From Flavobacterium plurextorum (GTDB lineage Bacteria > Bacteroidota > Bacteroidia > Flavobacteriales > Flavobacteriaceae), in contig NZ_MUHD01000015.1 of NCBI RefSeq assembly GCF_002217395.1, forward strand, positions 1 to 64,000: a DNA stretch of 64,000 nucleotides, read 5' to 3'. Below the pieces are notes generated by a model. The model had not been told where the DNA came from, made no database searches, and was given only the letters and a program-made list of their open reading frames with translations. Both the position numbers and the translations under genes were made by a program. Every line of letters starts with the position of its first letter. Position 1 is the first letter of the stretch. Of this stretch, positions 63,644 to 64,000 are shown one piece after another.

Positions 63644-64000
63644 ATGGGTAAAATAGGCGGATTTAAAGAATATAACAGAGCCGACGAAAGTAATTTAGCT
63701 GTAGCTGAACGTGTTTCTAACTACAACGAATTTACTATTCCGTTAGCAAAAGATAAAGTAAAAGAACAAGGTTCAAGATGTATGGATTGTGGTATTCCTT
63801 TTTGCCACAGTGGTTGTCCGTTAGGAAATTTAATTCCTGATTTCAACGACATGGTACATCAGGAAGAATGGCAAAGTGCATTAGAGATTTTACAATCTAC
63901 TAATAACTTTCCTGAATTTACAGGACGTTTATGCCCTGCTCCATGCGAAAAAGCATGTGTATTAGGAATTATAAAAGATCCAGTATCAATCGAAAACATC
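63644..64000 (+). CDS. gltD: Glutamate synthase small subunit, 3' end outside window
   Basis: An open frame of 119 codons from the ATG at 63644 runs off the window. [12 protein letters not shown] is the family opening. The cysteine-rich N-terminal segment [18 protein letters not shown] and [13 protein letters not shown] supply 4Fe-4S cluster ligands of the GltD/dihydropyrimidine-dehydrogenase-type domain. The FAD and NADPH domains would follow outside the window. It pairs with GltB just upstream. Confidence 0.95.
   Translation, partial: MGKIGGFKEYNRADESNLAVAERVSNYNEFTIPLAKDKVKEQGSRCMDCGIPFCHSGCPLGNLIPDFNDMVHQEEWQSALEILQSTNNFPEFTGRLCPAPCEKACVLGIIKDPVSIENI

Overview
This window is chromosomal DNA from a Flavobacterium-like member of the Bacteroidota. 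The support is the low G+C content, start codons preceded by A-rich tracts instead of strong Shine-Dalgarno sites, many promoters matching the Bacteroidota -7 element TAnnTTTG, and family content typical of the group (DUF4249 with a TonB receptor, DUF5723, DUF6515, PUR/DUF3276, monomeric isocitrate dehydrogenase, cyclophilin-FKBP fusion). No prophage, integrase, transposase, CRISPR array, rRNA or tRNA was recognised. The window starts inside an S41 peptidase gene and ends inside gltD.

Layout. 1-3.9 kb: peptidase, a hypothetical protein, an exported Ere/TraB-like protein and an L,D-transpeptidase. 3.9-8.5 kb, minus strand: guaB, an outer-membrane DUF5723 protein with a lipoprotein, and HMG-CoA lyase. 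8.56-10 kb: a satD-DUF3307 pair facing HMG-CoA lyase across an array of four dyad sites. 10-15.5 kb: pyrD, then two outer-membrane barrels, a DUF6515 protein and a membrane-anchored formylglycine-generating enzyme. 15.6-31.6 kb: housekeeping and envelope genes (pepT, yajC, nusB, a leucine-dehydrogenase-like enzyme, an ABC exporter half, csaA, a cyclophilin-FKBP isomerase, an MFS carrier, an archaemetzincin operon). A candidate small RNA lies near 24.8 kb. 31.8-33 kb: trmD and rplS, the latter with a possible leader RNA. 33.1-33.93 kb: a dense island of palindromic repeats. 34-49 kb: an XRE regulator, icd, a TonB receptor with its DUF4249 partner, a thiamin pyrophosphokinase, rlmF, uvrB and a prolyl oligopeptidase. 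49-53 kb: a TerB-like protein, an esterase, a dipeptide epimerase and a PLP enzyme. 53-57 kb: a LytS/LytTR two-component pair next to tandemly duplicated DUF5694 genes. 57.4-64 kb: sucC, then gltB-gltD.

The most interesting region is 8.5-10 kb. The SatD-family protein looks to me like a class III nucleotidyl-cyclase/GGDEF-type palm domain, with two candidate metal aspartates, joined to a C-terminal helix-turn-helix. Its gene overlaps one for a DUF3307 membrane protein that carries a ladder of His/Asp residues. Upstream are four 18-bp ATTAC-N8-GTAAT dyads spaced exactly 28 bp apart; the outer two cover the predicted -7 elements of the two divergent genes. This suggests a self-regulated, possibly nucleotide-linked switch, but that function is inference. 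Other items of note are the structured small-RNA candidate, the anchored FGE with an intact copper cysteine pair but no sulfatase nearby, the ABC half-transporter with a degenerate catalytic site, and two palindromic repeat copies whose outer arms are exchanged.
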